From positions 1 to 64,000 of the forward strand of contig JBLINQ010000004.1 of assembly GCA_047639315.1 (NCBI GenBank): a stretch of 64,000 bases of DNA. Reading direction: 5' to 3'. Source of the DNA: S139-23 sp047639315 (GTDB taxonomy: Bacteria > Planctomycetota > GCA-002687715 > DRQF01). Numbering within the stretch: the first letter of the stretch is position 1; every line of letters starts with the position of its first letter. The notes under the pieces are model-generated. The model was not told where the DNA came from. It saw nothing but the letters and a program-made list of their open reading frames with translations, and did no database searches. Positions 60,417-64,000 of the stretch are shown here, piece after piece. The translations under genes and the position numbers were made by a program.

Positions 60417-60950
60417 GTGTCCAACGAAAAGCCAAGAAATGACCTGCAGCGCCGAGCGATCGAAGACTTAGTCCGCATCGAGGCCGAGGTTGGCAAGCTC
60501 CTACCATTGACGCATGAAGCTCTGCTTCGACCTGCGACAAATGGTGCCTGGAGTCCTTCCGAGTTTGGACTTCACATTGTCCTAACCCTTGAAGATTGCT
60601 GCGTCCGATTTCAACAGGCCTTGTCCGATTCATCGATCCAATCACTCCAACCAACATGGACTCAAAAAATGGCGCAGAAAGCGGTTTTGGTCACGTTCCG
60701 ATTTCCGACTGGCAAACAGGCTGATCCTGGTGTCACGCCACAAATCATGCTCGACCGCGAGACAATTCTGCACCGACTCATTTCGTCGAGAGATTCGCTT
60801 CTTGATCTTGAAAGGAAATTGCAACGGGGCGATTCTCAGCCCTTTGTTGCCCACCCGATTCTGGGTCCGATGAGCTTTTATTCATGGATTCGAGTCCTCT
60901 TGATTCACCTGCTTCACCATAAACTGTTGATGTCAAAGGGCTTGGGGTAA
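60417..60950 (+). CDS. DinB-like four-helix protein
   Basis: 177 residues from a GTG; a TTG four codons earlier is the alternative and no ATG is available nearby. Pattern of the DinB/YfiT-like superfamily: helix 1 with LVRIEAEVGKLLPLTHEAL, the GAWSPSEFGLHIV segment with a candidate metal-ligand His near residue 53, and IRVLLIHLLHH with further His near 165-169. The family includes metal-dependent thiol transferases and uncharacterised stress proteins. It is divergent from the spermidine-synthase-like gene. Start uncertain. Confidence 0.7.
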   Translation: MSNEKPRNDLQRRAIEDLVRIEAEVGKLLPLTHEALLRPATNGAWSPSEFGLHIVLTLEDCCVRFQQALSDSSIQSLQPTWTQKMAQKAVLVTFRFPTGKQADPGVTPQIMLDRETILHRLISSRDSLLDLERKLQRGDSQPFVAHPILGPMSFYSWIRVLLIHLLHHKLLMSKGLG

Positions 60951-61050
60951 ATATCCTGAGCATGAATAGTCCTGACCTTTGGCTTGACCCATAGCCCTTG
61001 CGGGTTGACAATGATTATTGCGGTTAGGCCTCAGAACTGGAGGATTGGTC

Positions 61051-61440
61051 ATGAAACGACCTCAAGTCCTAATATTGGCAGAAAACAACTTTCATCGGCG
61101 CTTGATGAGTGACGTGGTTTGCTGCAACGAGATGCGAGCAGTTTCTTCAGATCGATTTGAATGGGTCGATCGGGTTGAAAATGGCGCATTCAAAGCTGAT
61201 GTTGTAGTGATCGACTGCGGCATGGGAGCTAAGGAAGTTGCCAACGCAGTGACACGTTTGCAGGCGTTGCCGGAATCAATTCGGCCAAGCGTCATTGGCT
61301 GGGCACGAGAGAATGACAATAACCACGGCGCACCAACCCCGGCTCTTGAGAGCCAGATCGAATTTCCTCTGGATGTCGGATGCTTTGCCCGACTGGTCAA
61401 GGAACACGCACAAGCACGTATTCTTGCCGAATCGCTCTAA
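61051..61440 (+). CDS. receiver-like regulator domain protein
   Basis: 129 residues from the ATG with GGAGG seven bases upstream; an in-frame ATG/GTG region further upstream has no such site. Fold resembles a response-regulator receiver: strand 1 VLILAENNF, strand 3 ADVVVIDCGMGAKEV with the likely phosphorylation Asp, and strand 5 near SQIEFPLDV. The paired acidic residues and the conserved Lys are weak or missing, so phosphorylation is uncertain. No output domain. It sits directly before the histidine kinase gene, suggesting a pair. Confidence 0.6.
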   Translation: MKRPQVLILAENNFHRRLMSDVVCCNEMRAVSSDRFEWVDRVENGAFKADVVVIDCGMGAKEVANAVTRLQALPESIRPSVIGWARENDNNHGAPTPALESQIEFPLDVGCFARLVKEHAQARILAESL

Positions 61441-61470
61441 GTGTCTATCGCTGCCGAGGGCAACCTAATC

Positions 61471-63048
61471 ATGAGAATTAGTTTGCTTAACGGCAGTGAC
61501 AACCCAGCGCCATATCAGGCCATCTTGGAAGCTTCGGGGCATCAGGTCACGGCTTATGCCTCGGTTGCGGGCGATTTTCCTAATCTGACCGGTAATCCGG
61601 ATGTCTTGATTTGGAATTTCTCTGCCGACAAGGACAAATTGGCACGGGAATTTTCCGATTTTGCTCTCGTGTGCAAGGATCATTCATCACCGACGATTGC
61701 CATCGTTCCTCTAGTCTTAGATACGCTGGAGCAGGCCACTCAGACCAGTGGTGTTGAACATGTCCTGCGCCAGCCGACATCAACCCAAGACTTGGCGAGT
61801 GCACTGGCCCGCACAAACTTCGAGTATGATTCTGCGTCCCTCTCTGAGAAGTCTCTGCCTCTGATTCTTGTCGTCGGCAATGACCAAGACCTATTGAGCC
61901 GTCTCAATTCTACTCCCTTGGATGGCGTGGCTACTTGCGTTCACTGCCATGATGTCGAGCAGGCAGTTTTTCGATGCAAACAGCTCTCATTTGACTGTGT
62001 GATATTTTGCGATCCTGCGGCCACGATTCCATTTCATGAATATCGACTGGCGCTTCAACCTGTCTTGGGGAATGTCGGTCTTATCGGTTTTCTTGATCCC
62101 ATAGTAGACGGTCACAATCGTTCATTGCCAAGTGGGCTTTCGTGGATTGACACACGAGGCGACGGCGCTCACCTTCTACAAGTCGTGAGCAATGTCCTTG
62201 AAGATCGCAGTCGTTCTGTGCGTCGCAAGGAACTCGATTTTGAGATCGTCGGCAAGCAACAAGAATTGCAGCGGGTCAATGCCATGCTGCGAACGATCAA
62301 CAAAGCATTCCATGACACCAACATTCGCTTGGAGCGAGAAGGCCATACGAAAGACCAAATGATTGGAGTTGCTGCCCATGAACTCAAGAGCCCGTTGGCG
62401 GCCATGTCAGGAGCCCTTGATTTCCTTTGCGATGATCTCTCGCGGTATGACGGGGATGATCGCAAACTGCTTGAGTTATTGAAGCGCAACAACCAGCGAA
62501 TGATCAAACTCGTCGAAAATGTCCTCGATCTTTCACGCGTAGAGGCGAGACGAATCACGCTGCATCCAACTTCATGCCCTCCGACCTCTGTGGTCGAACA
62601 TGCAATCGAAGAAGTTGCGATGCGGGCTCAGCAGAAGGGGATCCAGTTTGAGCTCCTTGATAATCCAGATCTCACCGAATGGTGGGTTGATGTTGGGACC
62701 GTCGAGCAAATGCTCGTGAATCTTCTCGACAATGCCGTCAAATTTTCACCACGAGATGGCATCATCAAGGTGATGATTCGCGCGGTTGGTTCTGAGATTC
62801 ACTTTGTGGTGGCAGACCAAGGACCAGGTATTCCACCCCCGGAGCGGGCCCTCGTCTTTGAGCGCTTTCATCATCGATCCAGGGGCGATGATCCTCACTC
62901 GGGTGGCTCGGGATTGGGGTTGACGATTACCAAGGCATTGGCCGAATTCCTCTCAGGACGCGTTACTTTGGGTGAGAGCCCAACAGGTGGCGCCTTGTTT
63001 ACCATCTCTCTGCCGTTCATTTCATCACCGGTTGAAGCGGACGATTGA
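61471..63048 (+). CDS. sensor histidine kinase with two degenerate N-terminal receiver-like domains
   Basis: 525 residues from the ATG with GAGGG upstream; a GTG at 61441, directly after the previous stop, is possible. Residues about 1-120 and about 130-255 look like receiver folds. In the first the phosphorylation position reads DVLIWNFS, in the second DCVIFCDPA, so both lack a normal Asp site. A short coiled segment precedes the HisKA domain with His 303 (VAAHELKSP). The ATPase has the N box (MLVNLLDNAVKFSP), G1 (VADQGPGIP), F box (VFERFHH) and G2 (GGSGLGLTI), all intact. No membrane span, so it is cytoplasmic. It forms a pair with the receiver-like gene upstream. Confidence 0.9.
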   Translation: MRISLLNGSDNPAPYQAILEASGHQVTAYASVAGDFPNLTGNPDVLIWNFSADKDKLAREFSDFALVCKDHSSPTIAIVPLVLDTLEQATQTSGVEHVLRQPTSTQDLASALARTNFEYDSASLSEKSLPLILVVGNDQDLLSRLNSTPLDGVATCVHCHDVEQAVFRCKQLSFDCVIFCDPAATIPFHEYRLALQPVLGNVGLIGFLDPIVDGHNRSLPSGLSWIDTRGDGAHLLQVVSNVLEDRSRSVRRKELDFEIVGKQQELQRVNAMLRTINKAFHDTNIRLEREGHTKDQMIGVAAHELKSPLAAMSGALDFLCDDLSRYDGDDRKLLELLKRNNQRMIKLVENVLDLSRVEARRITLHPTSCPPTSVVEHAIEEVAMRAQQKGIQFELLDNPDLTEWWVDVGTVEQMLVNLLDNAVKFSPRDGIIKVMIRAVGSEIHFVVADQGPGIPPPERALVFERFHHRSRGDDPHSGGSGLGLTITKALAEFLSGRVTLGESPTGGALFTISLPFISSPVEADD

Positions 63049-63124
63049 GCCACATGCGTCTAAACCGGCCCTCCGCTTGGCTTCGTGGCTCTTGTCCCTG
63101 GAATAGTTAGGCTCTGTGTAAGGG

Positions 63125-63138
63125 TGTCACGCGTGACA
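63125..63138. promoter_or_regulatory. 14-bp perfect palindrome upstream of the lipoprotein-mutY unit
   Basis: TGTCACGCGTGACA, 35 bases before the lipoprotein start codon, in the 124-bp gap after the histidine kinase gene. The size and position fit a dimeric repressor or activator site. Confidence 0.4.
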
Positions 63139-63172
63139 GCCAATCCTGGTCATCTCGTCAGAGGGGAAACCT

Positions 63173-63727
63173 ATGTCTGCTGGTCAACTTAGAGCCATTT
63201 CTCTTGTTTGTATTTTGCTCGTTGGAGTGTCATGCGAATCCGCATCCGATGGCGACACAGACCGAGGGTTCGGAGACCAAGTGTTTTCGTTGGCTGAAAC
63301 ACACCCAGAAGCGCAGACCACACAAGGTTGGCTCAATCCTAAGACCTTGCAGATCGAAGTGGCGAGTCTGAAGCCCGAAGCCACCGACATGGTTATCGAA
63401 GGACTTCTGATTGGCTGGCGTTTTGTCGCCTTGAGCAATGTCAAAGGTCAGATTCAACAACCTCCCGTTTTACCACGTTGTCGCCGGGTTTGGATGGTGT
63501 TGGAAGATCGAAGCATTGTTGAGCAAGAAGATAGCAGTACGCCTGATCGCACCTACCTTTCAGGTTTCTTGGATCCAGAGACAAGCCTCTTCTATCCCGA
63601 GTCAGCGCAGATTACACGTGTGGTTGCAAAACCTGTGGCCGAGCCGAATTCAGATACTCCGGAAGAACCCATGGTTGAGCCAGTCGTTGTCGATCCCGCT
63701 GAATCAAACACCGAGTCCGGTGAATGA
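63173..63727 (+). CDS. small lipoprotein, unknown function
   Basis: 184 residues with strong ribosome-binding site GAGGGG. Lipoprotein signal with a lipobox around residue 21 (LVGVSC, modified Cys). The mature part is polar; WRFVALSNVKGQIQQP and VWMVLEDRSIVEQED suggest beta-strands, and the last 35 residues are acidic, Pro/Glu/Val-rich. No family is recognised. The stop overlaps the ATG of mutY (ATGA), an unusual partner for a DNA-repair gene. Confidence 0.7.
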   Translation: MSAGQLRAISLVCILLVGVSCESASDGDTDRGFGDQVFSLAETHPEAQTTQGWLNPKTLQIEVASLKPEATDMVIEGLLIGWRFVALSNVKGQIQQPPVLPRCRRVWMVLEDRSIVEQEDSSTPDRTYLSGFLDPETSLFYPESAQITRVVAKPVAEPNSDTPEEPMVEPVVVDPAESNTESGE

Positions 63728-64000
63728 CGACGGGTTCTCCCACCCCAGTATTCCAAGTTCACGAACTCGCTCAGGTCGGCAAGAAACTTCTCGCATGGTA
63801 TGAGGAGAACAAGCGAGTTCTCCCGTGGCGAGATCGGGCGGACGAAGATCCCTATGCCATTTGGGTGTCCGAGATCATGCTCCAACAAACTACGGTTGGT
63901 GCAGTATTTGCGCGCTATGAGCCTTTTCTAAAGAGATTCCCGACAGTCCAGCATCTGGCTAAGGCCACTGAGGAAGATGTCCTCGCAGAATTGCAAGGCA
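63724..64000 (+). CDS. mutY: A/G-specific adenine glycosylase, N-terminal part (3' truncated)
   Basis: The window ends inside this gene after about 92 codons. The visible part has LPWR, then YAIWVSEIMLQQTTV, where Glu 50 corresponds to the catalytic Glu of MutY, and a helix FPTVQHLAKATEEDVL. It removes adenine opposite 8-oxoguanine. The iron-sulfur and Nudix-like C-terminal parts would lie beyond the window. It starts by ATGA overlap with the lipoprotein gene. Confidence 0.93.
   Translation, partial: MTTGSPTPVFQVHELAQVGKKLLAWYEENKRVLPWRDRADEDPYAIWVSEIMLQQTTVGAVFARYEPFLKRFPTVQHLAKATEEDVLAELQG

Overview
This 64 kb window reads as one chromosomal stretch of a free-living Gram-negative bacterium. 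Outer-membrane efflux parts, many Sec signal peptides, lipoproteins and a prolipoprotein diacylglyceryl transferase support this. The large share of secreted proteins of unknown function (HEAT, TPR, DUF2961, peptidase-MA-like, VIT/vWA, Arg-Gly-rich tails) suggests a member of Planctomycetota or a related lineage. That placement is inference; no rRNA or marker alignment was possible. There is no phage, insertion sequence, CRISPR array or rRNA operon.

Layout. 1-2.6 kb: the end of a sigma-54 activator, then hemerythrin-like, CBS-pair and tandem universal-stress proteins, which looks like a stress/redox set. 2.8-10.3 kb: a membrane-anchored beta-domain protein, then a translationally coupled tripartite RND efflux operon of the heavy-metal type. 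10.4-14.1 kb (minus strand): a secreted protein, rpsT and a TPR protein. 14.3-17.0 kb: def-ribF, tRNA-Phe and a SpoIIE-type phosphatase. 17.2-25.1 kb: secreted RGG-rich, peptidase-MA-like, thioredoxin/HEAT and HEAT-like proteins, with a Cys-rich YkgJ-like protein, a GAF-Fis regulator and a THUMP-like methyltransferase.

25.6-40.2 kb is the most striking region. Eight consecutive genes carry nine amidohydrolase-like domains, all with export signals, packed with overlaps or short gaps. Eight of the nine domains have lost the metal-binding HxH motif, and only the sixth gene keeps it. The run continues without a break into a hexapeptide acyltransferase and a DegT/DnrJ aminotransferase of the diacetamido-sugar type. 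An ECF sigma/anti-sigma pair and a VIT/vWA protein follow (40.4-44.7 kb).

45.2-64 kb: a duplicated TPR-type protein, DAHP synthase, tRNA-Met, an orphan terminated transcript region (candidate ncRNA), a LonB-like protease, a UbiD-family decarboxylase, a DUF2961 protein, a second peptidase-MA-like protein with HQxxH, lgt, a membrane-bound spermidine-synthase-like protein, a DinB-like protein, a receiver-like protein with a histidine kinase carrying two degenerate receivers, a lipoprotein and the start of mutY.

A theme runs through the window: several exported proteins keep an enzyme fold but have lost the catalytic residues. Affected are eight amidohydrolase domains, two peptidase-MA-like proteins and one thioredoxin-like domain.
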